Positions 32,642 through 44,104 are shown, numbered from the stretch's first letter. The stretch is DNA of 64,000 nt from Anniella stebbinsi (GCA_029215795.1 JARDYH010000004.1:220279517-220343516), one strand, 5' to 3'. Numbers and translations: made by a program. Notes: generated by a model not told the origin, from the sequence alone.

Positions 32642-33600
32642 CCAGGGGTTGTAGCTCAGTGGTAGAGTACAGGTAAGGTGACCATATGAAAAGGAGGATG
32701 GGGCTCCTGTATCTTTAACAGTTGTATTGAAAAGGGAATTTCAGCAGGTGTCATTTTTCCTCTGAGAAGAGACCTCCAAATGTGTTTGACATGTGTTTGA
32801 CCTTAAAGGGGTTTTTTTTTTTCCAGGCTCAGGGCTGGATTTTTAAAAAAAGAAGAAGCTTGGATATCTCTTCTCTTTATTTGCCTAGCATAAAACAAGC
32901 AGACAGCACCTTTGCTAACATGAGCAGATTGCTTCTTTTTAGCAGGTGGCAAGATTTGTCTTGTGGTTTTTTATTCTTAAGAAAAAAGAGACTGATGTTA
33001 CAGTGGAAATTAGTTTCCTTCTGGGTATGTTTGTACGTTCCTGCCAAAGTCCAGATCTGTCAGTTTGCTTGACCACTTCAAATAGGGGCATCGAAACTCT
33101 TTCAGCCCAAATTAGAGTGACCATATGGAAAGAAGGCCAGGGCTCCTGTATCTTTAATGGTTGCATTGAAAAGGTGATTTCAGCAGGTGTCATTTGTATG
33201 CATGCAGCACCTGGAGAAATTCCCTCTTCGTCACAACAATTAAAGCTGCAGGAGCTATACTAGAGTGCCCAGATACAAAAAAGAGCAAGGCTCCTGCAGC
33301 TTTAACTGTTGTGATGAACAGGGAATTTCTCCAGGTGCTGCATGCACATAAATGGCACCTGCTGCCTTTTCTATGCAACCGTTAAAGATACAGGAGCCCT
33401 ATCCTCCTTTCCATATGGTCACTGTAGACAGGCTTCCCATGCAGAAGGTCCCGGTTCAATTCTTGACACCCTTCAGGTAGAGCTGGAAAAAATTCTGCCT
33501 GAATCCCTGGAGAACAGCTGCCAGTCAGTGTAAGAATACTGGGCTAGATGGACCAAGGTTCTGACTCAGTAGCTTCCAACGTTCCCATGTTCCTATCACA
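32642..33600 (+). mobile_element. tRNA-derived SINE split by a composite DP element
   Basis: The head 32646-32673 holds a box-A-like TAGCTCAGTGG. The body resumes at 33427 with CATGCAGAAGGTCCC, a box-B-like GGTTCAATTC at about 33452, then the SINE body and a tail GGGCTAGATGGACC...CCCATGTTCCT. ACAGG is repeated on both sides of the insert (32669-32673 and 33428-33432). The tail resembles the CR1 3' end. Confidence 0.8.
32674..33426. mobile_element. composite DP element: half MITE + inverted X + complete MITE
   Basis: 32674-32755 is the outer left quarter of a DP element. 32756-33112 is the reverse complement of 28273-28604, including the Z terminus (AGGGGCATCGAAACTCTTTC at 33085-33104). 33113-33426 is a complete DP element whose right end joins the SINE. 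The outermost ends have the normal DP orientation, so the unit occupies the SINE as if it were one transposon. Confidence 0.8.
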
Positions 33601-33664
33601 TGCCCCTCAGTGTGAAATTAAGTTCCCAGTTCCAAGTCATTTCTCAGCCATAACTGCCTTAGTT

Positions 33665-33982
33665 AGGCTGAATATGAAAAGGAGGACAGGGCTCATGTAA
33701 CTTTAACAGTTGTAGAGAAAAGGGAATTTCAGCCAGTGTCATTTGTATGCAGTTAGTTCCTGGTGAAATTCCCTCTTCATCACAACAGTTAAAAGTTGCA
33801 GAGGCCTTGCCTTCTTTTGTATATGGTCACTCTAGTATAGTGCCTGCAACTTTAACTGTTGTGATGGAGAGGGAATTTCACCAGGAACTAACTGCATACA
33901 TATGACACTGGCTGAAATTCCCTTTTCTCTACAACTGTTAAAGTTACATGAGCCCTGTCCTCCTTTTCATATGGTCAGCCTA
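33665..33982. mobile_element. DP hAT MITE, full length
   Basis: 318 bp; the duplication CCTTAGTT (33657-33664) and CCTTAGAT (33983-33990) agrees at seven of eight. The left end has lost GACC. Forward orientation, GTTAGTTCCTGGTGAAAT subfamily. Confidence 0.9.
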
Positions 33983-34144
33983 CCTTAGATGGCCATCCAT
34001 TCCCAGCCCTGGGGCGGAATTCTAACTCTAGGAGAAGGTAGGCCTCCACAGATGATGGGAGACCACCACTGTCAATCTACCACAATCCAAGTTCATACAA
34101 TGTGCCACAAGCACAAAACAAAAACTAGAAATAGATGCAGAGTA

Positions 34145-34262
34145 ACTTGTGACCCTCCAGATGTGGCCTACAGCTCCCAAGATCCTTCCCCACTGGCTAT
34201 GCTGGCTGCTGGGCCTGATGGGAGTTGCATGCAAAGCATGTTGAAGGTCACAATTTGCCTAC
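34145..34262. mobile_element. SP palindromic MITE, diverged
   Basis: GACCCTCCAGATGTGGCCTA and CAGCTCCCAAGATCC at the left, GATGGGAGTTGCATG at the right; centre GGCTATGCTGGCTGCTGGGC. Confidence 0.6.
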
Positions 34263-35638
34263 CCCCACTTTAAAATAACAAGGTAGGCCAGGTCCACCCT
34301 GAATTCCATCGTGGATCTAGCCTCAGTCTTCCTCCTGCAACTTGTGGAATAGTAATACCGTTAGAAGGATTACTATGATAACGTATATGAACTTTTTTTT
34401 TATATTGTAATATATATTTCTAGGATTTCTGAGCCATTCTCAGCAAAAATTGGGGACGTTCCCATGAATGCATCTGATGCCAAAATGTATTTTTGCTAGT
34501 ATATCTATTTTGTTTTACATACATTTGCCTAACACAGTTTTTTGCTACCAGCTTCCCCTTCTTAAATAAGGCTTACATCATGCATGTTTATATCTTTTCC
34601 CACTAATCTATGCATTTTTTGTGCAACCTTTCCCCCTAATAAACACACTTTTGTATGCAGCTGCAAACCAATACCGAAGGATAACTTTGTTGCAGTTCAC
34701 ATATAGATTCGGAAAGTGTGAATTTGGTAAGCAAATAGAACGAAATCCGCTCCTATCCCTACTCATGACTTGCAGTGGTTTCAGATTCAGTGACTGCGCC
34801 GGTTAAAGGGAAGGCAGGAGAGTCTCTTAATCCAACTCTAAAATCTGGAGATTATTTTTTCAAGTGGGGAAAAACCTTCAAAACAAGTGCCAGATTAAGA
34901 GTGACATGATCGCAGAGGGCGGGGGGGGGGGGGAGCTCTCTCCTGAACCCTCATCAAAATTCTGCAGCTACTCCCAGGAAACCGTTTCAAACCTGAAGCC
35001 AATATCCCTTTGTTTGTTTTTTCACGGACACTGTGCTTATTCTGTGCCACAACAAATGTCAGTCCTTGGACCATCCTATTTGGTTGCCACATCCGCTGGT
35101 AATGAAGGTCATCTATCCCTCCCCTCACACAACCTGCTTGTTCTTGGGAAGAAATAATTGTCTCTCTGTTCTTGTTTTCCTTCAACCACGTTTCAAGTTT
35201 CGCCTCTTGAGCTTTTCCATCTTCATCAGAGCATCAGGAAGGGGGTGGGGGAGTAAACAAAAACAAGGAAATTCCAGATAATCCACACACAGCACAAAAT
35301 TCAAGTTTTGCAGAGCCTATGGGGTCTGATTGCAGGAGACAGCAACGATTTACAACATAATACCCATACTGGCACTGGCTTATTGAAATGGATGGAGACT
35401 GTAACAGTTCAATAACCTTCCCCTTGGAAGATACTCCTTGCTTTGGTAAAGCATCTTTTATTTCTCATGGTCAGGGCTGTGTATTTGCTTTGATTTATAC
35501 ACAAACAAACAAGCACACACACAGAGTTTGGTACAAGGAAAACAAGGCAGCAGAATTCTCATATAAATGTTACAGATCAAACGGGAGCATATATTTGCTT
35601 CTTTTCCACAATTTATTTTGTAGTCATGGGACAAAGAC
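34263..35638. other. no gene; AT-rich MITE-like stretch and a G-run
   Basis: 34400-34765 is AT-rich with ATGCAT-like words in both orientations, resembling 1500-1790. A G-run of 13-14 lies at about 34921-34934. No gene recognised. Confidence 0.35.
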
Positions 35639-36120
35639 TGGCTGGGTTCAGACAACACGATAACCAATGGTGGTTTAAATAGTCAACAGTTGGTTATTTA
35701 ACCCATCATGGAGTGTGTGGAGTGTGTTTTTTAACCAACGGTTGGTTATTTTGCCAAAATTACCAATGCAAATAACCTAAGCTAAGTAGAGTTGGCTATT
35801 TGAACCACCATTGATTATTGTGTTGTGTGGAGGGCACCGTTGGTTATTTCCTCAGCCACTGTTGGTTAGTTCGTTAGCCACAGAGCCGCAAGATTTTTGG
35901 TAGCAATGGCTGCTGGGATACTAGTGGGAGGACTGAGGGGGGAGAAAGGGCGGGGGATGAGTGAGTCAACTTAGCTTGGACTAATAGTCAATTCAATGCT
36001 GATCCTAATCCACACCACAGTTGATTATTATCATGCTGTATGGGGCGTATCACCTAGATAAACAACTGTCGAGTTCATTATTACCCTACCATTGACTATC
36101 GTGTTGTCTGAATGCAGCCA
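35639..36120. mobile_element. 482-bp MITE with CAGACAACACGATA ends (copy A)
   Basis: The ends TGGCTGGGTTCAGACAACAC and GTGTTGTCTGAATGCAGCCA are inverted. Internal TTAACCAACGGTTGGTTA and similar words make subpalindromes. An inverted partner lies at 58653-59177 and a short relative at 11981-12213. No clear target duplication, so the superfamily is open. Confidence 0.85.
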
Positions 36121-36517
36121 CTGAGTCTCCATCCACTGGCCTGCTTAGCACTATACTACCTCTGCCGCCAGAAGGCATAGAAACTTTTAAAAAGAGAGAG
36201 AGAGAGAGAAAACTGAGATGATCAGAATCAACACCCAAACTGAGGATCCAAATAATCTGCCAAACGAAAACTGAATCACTTCAATCCTAGTCCAGTGTGT
36301 TGAACAAAGTCATCTTCCTCCAGATATCAGCAAAGGCGAGATATTTATAGATAGCATTTATAAGAGAATTGTTCACAACAATATAAGCTATTTTCTTAGC
36401 TTAGTCAAATTATTGTAATGAAAAAAAAATAAGCAGCTGATCCTCGTGGTTGCAGAAGAAACCTTCAAATAGGATCAGAATGATTTCCGATGGCAGTTAG
36501 AAGGCGAAGAAAAGAGC
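36121..36517. other. no gene; short (GA)n near 36196-36210
   Basis: Nothing recognised apart from the GA run. Confidence 0.4.
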
Positions 36518-36668
36518 TAGGGTTCACTCTTTCCCCAACCTGGCTCCCTCCAGGTGTTGTCTGCATCTCCCAGCATCCCCAGCCAGTATGGCCAAAGAGC
36601 AAGACTGATGGGAGTTGTAGGAAACAATATCTGGAGGGATTCACGTTGGGGAAGGCTGCTAAACCTTA
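36518..36668. mobile_element. SP palindromic MITE
   Basis: CTTTCCCCAACCTGG and TTGGGGAAGGCTG are the inverted ends; CATCTCCCAGCATCCCCAGC pairs with GATGGGAGTTGTAGG. Confidence 0.75.
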
Positions 36669-36844
36669 GAGGCAACTCTTAATGCGGACTCATGACTCAA
36701 AAATAAAGCTTTTCTTGATAGCTTTTTAAAAATACAAATAAGAGTAGTAGATCCAATCATATAAGCTTTACTCACTCTTTCAGGATTCTACATTGGTTGC
36801 ATATTTATCTACAAGATTAGAAGAAAAGAAAAAACAGAGTTGAC

Positions 36845-36985
36845 ATTTATTTGTTTATTTGTTTATCGTATTTTTTACCCCGCTCCTCAGCTTAAAAAGG
36901 CTCTCGAAGTGGCTTACAATCAATTCGCAAAGAAGACAGTCCCTGCCCTCAGGCTTACAATCTAAAAAAGACACGACACGCAAGG
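36845..36985 (-). mobile_element. LINE 3' end, reverse
   Basis: TTTATTTGTTTATTTG, then CCCCGCTCCTCAGCTTAAAA and GTCCCTGCCCTCAGGCTTAC have the word order of a reversed L2/CR1-like 3' UTR. Confidence 0.55.
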
Positions 36986-37055
36986 AAAAGGAATTGGGGA
37001 GGGAAGAGGGAAAAGAGAGAGAAAGAGAAAGAGGGAGGGAGAGAGAGATAATTAA
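36986..37055. repeat. GA-rich low-complexity tract
   Basis: Mostly G and A on the plus strand, with GAGAGAAAGAGAAAGAGG. Confidence 0.85.
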
Positions 37056-37402
37056 GTAGACTGGCAACAGGGCTGATGGAATTGTCCTGCTCCTGAAAAT
37101 ATATATGTAAACTATATTGAATGTGCACAGCAGAAAAATATCGGTCTTGTACGGACAAGCAAGGCTTATAAATTAAATGTGCCATCACAGAGTGGTTGAT
37201 ATTAATCACACATTCAACATGCCATTATTAGGATCCGCCCTTTCCATTACTAGGTGAATGGGAGATGTGGATCAACATTTGTGTTGGAAGCTGCATCGGT
37301 ATTTACGGGTGACCACGAGGCAAAACCCACTCACACTCGGAAGCACACTGTCATATATGCAGACAAGGCTCCCTCCATCTTCACCCCACCCTTGCCGTAA
37401 AC
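37056..37402. other. no recognised feature
   Basis: Nothing recognised. Confidence 0.4.
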
Positions 37403-37470
37403 ATGCCTTCCCCAACCTGGTGCATTCCAGATGTGTTGGACTGCAACTCCCATAATTCCCCAGCCAGCAT
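37403..37470. mobile_element. SP MITE half
   Basis: CCTTCCCCAACCTGGTGCAT, then GGACTGCAACTCCCATAATT and CCCAGCCAGCATC: the left arm only. Confidence 0.7.
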
Positions 37471-37585
37471 CTGGAGCGCACTAAGATGGGAAGACTTGCC
37501 ATAAACAAATGCTCCAGGGAGGGGGAGGTAAAGGGAAGGGAAGAGGATATAGATACACAGAAAGAAGCCTACAATTTTCCAAATC

Positions 37586-37735
37586 ACAGGAACATAGAAA
37601 GCTGCAACATGCTGAGGGCCAGATCAGGGGCCCATCTAGCCCAGTATTGTCCACATGGGCTGGCAGCAATGGCTCTCCAGGGACCTTCTGCATGCAACAC
37701 AGGTGCTCTACCTCTGAAACACAGTCCCAAATCCA
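37586..37735 (-). mobile_element. tRNA-derived SINE, reverse
   Basis: AGGAACATAGAAAGCTGC is the reversed tail. GGACCTTCTGCATGCAACAC followed by GGTGCTCTACCTCTGA is the reversed tRNA-like head with box A. Confidence 0.8.
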
Positions 37736-37794
37736 TGAAGTACTTATAGAATATATAGCAGCCTTCCCTGACCTGGTGGCCTACGGATGTGCTA

Positions 37795-38455
37795 GGCCCT
37801 TCCTACACTTACGGGTGTAGAGGGAGGGGGGGACAATGAAGGAGTTACCAGCTTCCAGGATCGTCGCTCTTGTGCAAATCAGCGCGATATCCCGGAAGGA
37901 AACAGACATCGCGCCCACCATTTTTAATTTCTTTTGGAAACACGGAGAAGGGAAGCGCAATTGCGCTCCAGAGCAAAAGTGTAGTTTTTAACGATGTTTT
38001 AACGATGTATTGGTTTTTATTTGTTTTTAATATGTCAGCTATTTTGTGATTCTTGTGTTTTGTATTTGTTGTTGTTCCCCGCCTTGATCCGGAGGAAGAG
38101 GCGGGTTATAAATAATAATAATAATAATTATTATTATTATTATTATTATTTTAAAAAACCTCAAAATTGACCCCCAACCCCCCATCCCAGGGATGGCGAA
38201 ATTGCTGCCACCCCCTCCCCTGATGGGACGGAGCCGCGCTGCGCAGCTCTGTGCCCATTTCTGGTGCCCACTTACTCGCAAGTAAGCGGGCACCAAGCGG
38301 GACAGCCGCCCACACCACCCGTGGTCTCAGGACATTCCTGGGACCACGGGAAGACCCGTGCTGCCCCCCCCCCCCGGGAGTCCCTGTGTGTTATCTGGAT
38401 GCACACGGACCATCCAGGGGAAATCCCACAACCAAAGGCCGGTGTAGAAACAGCC
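37795..38455. mobile_element. H1 MITE, GC-rich (copy 3), with LINE tail inside
   Basis: The ends are GGCCCTTCCTACACT and GGTGTAGAAACAGCC. A 3-bp duplication CTA lies at 37792-37794 and 38456-38458. The internal stem is at 38224-38235 and 38245-38257. A LINE 3' end was inserted at about 37996-38150, making this the longest copy. Confidence 0.85.
37996..38150 (+). mobile_element. L2-clade LINE 3' tail with (AAT)n
   Basis: GTTCCCCGCCTTGATCCGGA followed by AGAGGCGGGTTATAAATAAT and about 14 AAT/ATT units. Same family tail as 31550-31624. Confidence 0.85.
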
Positions 38456-38482
38456 CTAGACTCCAATCACACCCAGCCTGAG

Positions 38483-39689
38483 AACAGCTGGTTGGTGTGT
38501 GTTTTTAAACAAAATAAAATACGAAGAGGGGGGAAGATGTGATCCCATAATAAACATTTCTAAACACTATCCAATGTCGAAGCTCTTCTTAACAGCTTCT
38601 CTCCCCCCATTTCAAGGCAGGTTTATGACATGCAGCTGAATGAGGTGAAGCATATTGCTTTATCCTGCAATGTGGGGAAGCCATGTTGTTGTTTCTTTTG
38701 CTCCGCTATGGAAAGAAAGAAGGAAAGAAGCTCCCTGCATGCAGATAACTAGCACCAACGGGAAGAAGGCTGGGATAGAACGTTTCTCCCTTCTGTGCTA
38801 GCTTACTACTTGCTGGGAGTGGCTTTTTTAAACGTAGAGCACTCAAACCAGGCTCTGAAAAGACGGGCAGAGGCCACGTGTGGAATCTGGCCTGTCAGCC
38901 TTCCTCCCTCAAATGGTCCAGTAGAATCTGGCTGCTACCACAGACTTTACACATTGCCATGCTTCAAAATATGAAGGCACATTTTGCTGGTGCTTTTGGA
39001 GGAGCCAAAATAATGATATAGAGTCACTAAGTTATCTCCGCTTACTTCTTTGGCAGAACTGCTTGCTCTAAACTTGATAAAGAGCCTTAATTACAAATTT
39101 GTTGGCAGACAAAGGGCTTTTAAATACAAATTTTCTTTGCACACAACTGCACTTTTGCTAGATTGGAAACCTCTGGCAGAATAAGAAGTAGCCACAGGGT
39201 TGCTTCTTGTATTACACTGGTGCCACGGCATTGCTGTCTATGGCAAATGGCTAGTAGTCCTTGTCCAAGCCGAGCAAACGTCCTTAATCATACGTTCGCT
39301 GTACAGATGGACAACTCACGGCCTAAATACAACCTATCCACAGTTTCTCTTGTCCTTAGTAAGGGATTTCTCTCGTTGTCAGCCTAGCTACTTTCATTCA
39401 CCCATGTAGCCTTGACAGCAGTAAAGCGGCTTGTCTGGGTCTGCTTTTGAAGCCTGCTCAGAGGTTGTAGCTGTGACCCTGACCCTAAAATGGATGGATC
39501 TCTGGAAGCAATTACCACCAGGATAGGGTGGCCATGTACTCCAGTTTACAGAGGGCAGTCCTTTCTTTGGAGGTCTATCAGGCAAGCAAATAAAGTTTGC
39601 TCTCTCTCAGGGATGCAAAACCATATCTGGATGGGGGGAGTAATTGAACCCCTACTGGGACTGAATGATGTTAGTAGGTATGTAATTAA
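38483..39689. other. no gene; hAT-like fragment near 39526-39605
   Basis: TAGGGTGGCCATGTACTCCA and TTACAGAGGGCAGTCC near 39526-39562 resemble a hAT terminus also seen near 53648. The rest shows nothing recognisable. Confidence 0.35.
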
Positions 39690-39785
39690 GATTTTGTTTT
39701 AAACATGGATTTTACAGTTAGCTGCCTTGAATGTCGTTTGGATGGGGGGAGGGCAAAATGGTGGATAGAAATTAAATAAATAAAA
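39690..39785 (+). mobile_element. LINE 3' tail
   Basis: GCTGCCTTGAATGTCGTTTG, then a G-run and ATAGAAATTAAATAAATAAA: LINE 3' end wording. Confidence 0.55.
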
Positions 39786-39984
39786 GTGTGCTGGGAACAG
39801 GCAATGCAAGACACTTACGCTTCCTGTTCCTTCTGTTCCAGTTCAACAATTCTCCAGAGTAACTCATATAAAGATATGTTTGTTTCCAAAATTCCCTTCC
39901 AGAAATCTAGCCCCAATCTAGTACATGGAAAAACAGCATAAAACAGTTTTATGATCCTCATGGTGGCACTTTATTTCAGCATTT

Positions 39985-40375
39985 AAAGCCCTCCTCCAGG
40001 TGCTTCCTCCAATGGAGTCTCGGAAGGTGGCAACAAGGAAGAGGGGCTTCTTGGTGGTGGCCTCCAATTATGGAATGATCTCCCTGACAAGGCCCACCTG
40101 GTGCCAACACTGTCATCTCTTCAGCGCCAGGTTAAAACTGCCCTCTTCTTTCAGGCATTTGACAGCTTATAATGAACTTTCAATCAGGTCCCGGATTGTC
40201 TCTGGGTGCTTATTTTAAAAATGTTTTAAGATACAAGTTGTGTGTGCACGCGCTGTATGTTTTTATGTAAATGGTTTACTACTTTGTACAACATGTTTTT
40301 AATGGTTTTAGTTTTTGTGACCCACTCAGAGAGCTTTGGGTATAGGGCAGAATAGAAATATAATAAATGAAATAA
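39985..40375 (+). mobile_element. L2-clade LINE 3' end
   Basis: Decayed C-terminal block at 40020-40160 (AACAAGGAAGAGGGGCTTCT, TATGGAATGATCTCCCTGAC), then a T-rich 3' UTR and GACCCACTCAGAGAGCTTTG with an AATAAATGAAATAAA tail. Confidence 0.75.
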
Positions 40376-41550
40376 AAGAGATGCCATGGATAAAACCTAA
40401 ATGAAAGCCCTGGCTCCTAATCCCAGACAGGGCTGCCTTTGGTTGCTCGGTGTGATTTATAATGCATTTCATGTATGCTCAGAAGCAGCCTCTTCCTTAT
40501 GATTAAATCAGAGAGTCGGGGACCAAGGTAGGGCTTTAACAAAGACGGAGCTAAGCCTCGATTCAAATTATGCTCTGAATGGTGCGGGGAGGCAGACGGC
40601 TAAATTCTTGTACAATGATTCCCCCGTAACCAGCCATTTGACCTTTTCTGCCTTTCGTCCTCCTTCTTCTATAAAGCAGGGAATCTTAACTGAGCTCAGA
40701 GGAAAATCAAGAGGCCTTCTCAAGGCTCAAGAAAGGCCGTGTCGGTCAAGAACACGCACAACAAGTGACAAGTATTATTAATCCAGGCAACTGGCAACAG
40801 TCCATTTCAAGAAGCTGCAACCCGACATTCGGGGCTGTTTTCAGGAGTCCGTCGGCAGAAGTTTTACAGGCAGAACGCCCTGTGCATGCTCGATCGATGA
40901 ATGCTCCTTGGGCACCAGCGTGCGCAGACAACGAAATTGCTTGAAAAATGAAATGCAATAATTAAACAGCTCTAGCTGATTATACATTACCATCCAGTAT
41001 AAAAACAGCCAAGAAATGCATCGTCCCCCCATGAGATGCAGAGAGTCTCTCAAGCATAAAAGGAGTTCATCCCCAGGCGGTTTCAAAGGCAGGAGATGGG
41101 GAAAGGGATGCGTCTCGCACACCTCTTTTGCATAGGATATTGTTTTTCAGCATTTACCACTGTGCACACAGCCATAAGTGCTTAGGAAGCAGGTCCAATC
41201 AGACATAATCAATCCTTTTTATAATGCACTACCTTCAAACCTTCATGACGACAAACAAAAAGTAGCAGAATGAAAGGAAAGTAGCTGACCTAGTCACCGA
41301 TTCATCTATTTTATTTATTTTTGAGAGGAGCTGCTGGAGGTGGGGGGCAGGGGCGGAGGAAAGACAGGGATAAAGGGAAGCTTACTTACTAGGCTAAAAC
41401 AAAGAACTGCTTGGCTCAAGAAACAAACAGCCAAGCATGCAAGTTCAGGGAACAGATCAAATAGGAGCAACCCAGGATGACGTGGCACGACATCAAACAG
41501 TTGCAGTGCACTTAGGATCATTGCAGCAGCAGCATTCTATGACTGGGAAC
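40376..41550. other. no recognised feature
   Basis: About 1.2 kb, the longest stretch in this half of the window with nothing I recognise. The minus frame at 40841-41122 matches no family. Confidence 0.4.
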
Positions 41551-41553
41551 GAA

Positions 41554-42052
41554 GGCCCTTTCTACACCACAGGGCCTTCCAGGATGCAGGGGGGAGGATC
41601 CCGGCATTTCCTGCTTCCAGTATAGTCCCCCAGTGTCTAGATGGCCGCGTGATGTCCCAGAAGGGAAGAGGGACATCGTGGCCGCCATATATTTTTTTTG
41701 AGAAGAGGGTCCAGTTGCGCAATTGCGATCCAGCGGAAAAGTGAGTTTTAAAAAACTAACACAACAAAAAACAACCTGCCATCTCAGGGATGGCAAATTG
41801 TTTCCCCCACCCCCATGGGCACGGAACCTCCCCGTACAGCTCCGTGCCCGTCTTCAAAGCTGCACTACTCACGAGGAGGCAGGAGCGGCAACCACAGCTC
41901 CTGTGGTCCTCCGGATGGTCCCGGGACCGCCGGGAAAATCGGGATAACTGGATGATGGGGTTGTCCCTGCCTTCCCCCAGGATCCCCTGTGCATCATCTG
42001 CATGCACAGGGATGACCCGGGGGCGGGGGGGAATCATGGTGTAGACATGGCC
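41554..42052. mobile_element. H1 MITE, GC-rich (copy 4)
   Basis: 499 bp with ends GGCCCTTTCTACACC and GGTGTAGACATGGCC and a 3-bp duplication GAA (41551-41553, 42053-42055). Internal stem at 41816-41827 and 41838-41849 with mismatches. Confidence 0.9.
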
Positions 42053-42139
42053 GAAGTTAACAGACTACCTATTATTTGGCCACCGTCAAATGTTGGCCAG
42101 TGTTCCCCAATGCCAAGAACGATTTTGCATAAGACAGGA

Positions 42140-42490
42140 GGTTTGCACTGGCCAGGGAATTGCAAGCCAAATCCAGCCTACCTGGGGGAGAAATTCGACT
42201 CAATTTGGTTTCCAAGATTGCCCCTCCCCCTTTCCCTGGCCCCACCTCCTTTCCCTCAAATGCCATTCGTTGATGATTCCCTGTCTTTTGCATTGATGAT
42301 TCCCTGTCTTTTGCATGGCTTTTCCCACTCTAACAGGTTGAAATGCCTAGGGGTTACTTACCAGCAGTTAAGAGCTAGTGTTTTGGCTCCACCCTTTTAC
42401 CTTTGGCCCCACCTGCCACTGGAATGTGGACCTTGAGGTCTTCTCCAAAATTGATTTTGCCTTCGGGCTGAAAGAATTTCAACACCCCTT
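42140..42490 (-). mobile_element. Z, old hAT-like element, uninterrupted copy
   Basis: Ends with GGCTGAAAGAATTTCAACAC, the complement of the start of the copy at 19421. The block TTGGCTCCACCC to TTCTCCAAAATTGATTTTGC parallels 27870-27950. A 23-bp direct duplication (ATTCCCTGTCTTTTGCA words) lies near 42272-42315. Confidence 0.65.
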
Positions 42491-42773
42491 GGTACAGACA
42501 ATCTACCTGCCTTTTCTAATTGTAGCACAGTTGCCACCTGATAGCCAGGGAGAGAACAATAGGATTCTCCCCCTGGTATCTCCAGATTTAGAAAGTATCA
42601 CAGCTAACAGAGATAGGCAAGACCCTCTGTTTGACGCCTTGGACAGACACTGCCTGTCTGAGTAGGTAGGAATGGACACATGGGGCAAAGGATCTGAAGA
42701 TGATGAGTAAACAACAGTTGCAAATGCAGGATCCCATCTTTCTTGGCAAATCTCATATTTGCCAAGAGATAAT
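42491..42773. other. no recognised feature
   Basis: Nothing recognised. Confidence 0.4.
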
Positions 42774-43060
42774 TATAGAATCATAGAATAGTAGAGTTGG
42801 AAGAGGCCTATAAGGCCATGGAGTCCAACCCCCTGCTCAATCTACATTAAAGCATCCCTGACAGATTGCTGTCCAGCTGCATCTTGAATGCCTCTAGTGT
42901 GGGAGAGCCCACAACCTCCCTAGGTAATTGGTTCCATTGTCATACCGCTCTAACACTCAGGACGTTTTTCCTTACGTCCAGCTGGAACCTGGCATCCTAT
43001 AACTTGAGCCCATTATTCCGTGTCCTGCACTCTAAGATGATTGAGAAGAGATCTTGGTGG
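42774..43060 (-). mobile_element. CR1 LINE 3' end, reverse
   Basis: ATAGAATCATAGAATAGTAG at the left is the reversed terminal octamer pair. GGAGTCCAACCCCCTGCTCA, GGGAGAGCCCACAACCTCCC and the reversed end of ORF2 (TCCAGCTGGAACCTGGC) follow. Confidence 0.9.
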
Positions 43061-43509
43061 ATGCAAGGGTAGGAAGGTTACATACAAGCAAGGACTGATG
43101 GTACACGAAGGAATGGTTAACCCTTTCTGTGCCTTCCAAATATCTCCTGCAAATGCCCCCAAGGAGGGAGCAAATTTGCAGGAGAGGTTAAGTTCGAAGG
43201 GAAAAGCACCTCCATCCTGCCCTTTGATTCTTCTTGGTAAGTGCTGTCCTACAGACCCCACATTATTTGGGTGTTGGGGATAATGTCGCCATGTAGGCTA
43301 CTTTGCAGAGGACAGTCTTCTACATGAAGGAGTCTCAGAGGACTCCATGTGTTCATTATGAGTGAATGCTCCATGCTCTCCAGCACTGTTGGCATCAAGG
43401 CTCAAAAACATTACAATTCAGAGCACATCACCCCATCCCATCGCCCTGCAGTTTAACCAAAACTGCATTTAAAAACTGACTTCTGACTTCTACAGTTGTT
43501 GCTAGTGTT
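43061..43509. other. no gene recognised
   Basis: A weak hAT-like word GCAGAGGACAGTCTTC lies near 43306-43321. Nothing else. Confidence 0.35.
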
Positions 43510-43725
43510 GTGCGTGTTATCTGTTTATTATTTATTGATTCATTTAAAATATTTATATCTACTGTTCTTCATCAAAAATTAATTCCTAGGCGGGTTCACG
43601 ATAATACAGCAATTAAAAGTACACCCCCAACTGAAGTGCAAAACACAGAGATTAAAAAGAACAGATTAAAAAAATGTACAGATACATCACACTTTAAAAA
43701 GCCCATGTGAATAAAATGGCTTTCG
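43510..43725 (-). mobile_element. LINE 3' end, reverse
   Basis: TTATTTATTGATTCATTTAA, ATATTTATATCTACTGTTCT and GGGTTCACGATAATACAGCA have the reversed L2-type tail order. Confidence 0.5.
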
Positions 43726-43949
43726 CCAAGTATCTAAAGTATCTGTTGAACTTTATTATTTTTTTTAAAGTTCTGAAACTCTTTGGGTTCCCTTGAGGTT
43801 TTGATCAAGACAAGAATCAATATTCAGTTTTTTTATGTCGGTCATATCGATTCGTATTTCCATAGCATTTCAGCATAAAATAAAAATGGAATTCTTTAGA
43901 AGCTCATTTAATCAGCTTCATAATAAGAGTTGATTAACTTTTTAATAAC

Positions 43950-44035
43950 AAGAAGCCTTCTGCCATCTTAAAGACTTTTGGCAGATGCTTTCATGGTCTA
44001 TAGCCTACCTCATCAGATGCATGGAATGTTAGTGA
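43950..44035 (-). repeat. dispersed repeat with CATCAGATGCATG word
   Basis: TTAAAGACTTTTGGCAGATG, then CTATAGCCTACCTCATCAGA. A common vertebrate retrotransposon-tail pattern, related in style to 13105-13195. Confidence 0.4.
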
Positions 44036-44066
44036 AAGGTTCAAATTTTTACATACAGTACAAATG

Positions 44067-44079
44067 GGGGGGGGGGGGG
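44067..44079. repeat. G homopolymer
   Basis: Run of about 13 G. Confidence 0.9.
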
Positions 44080-44104
44080 AAGGGTAGAGAGAATTGTAAA
44101 CAGT

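Larger units (their letters stand above)
37760..38482. mobile_element. SP MITE split by an H1 element
   Basis: CAGCCTTCCCTGACCTGGTG at 37760-37779 and GACTCCAATCACACCCAGCC from 38459 are consecutive parts of an SP element. The interrupting H1 element is flanked by CTA on both sides. Confidence 0.65.
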
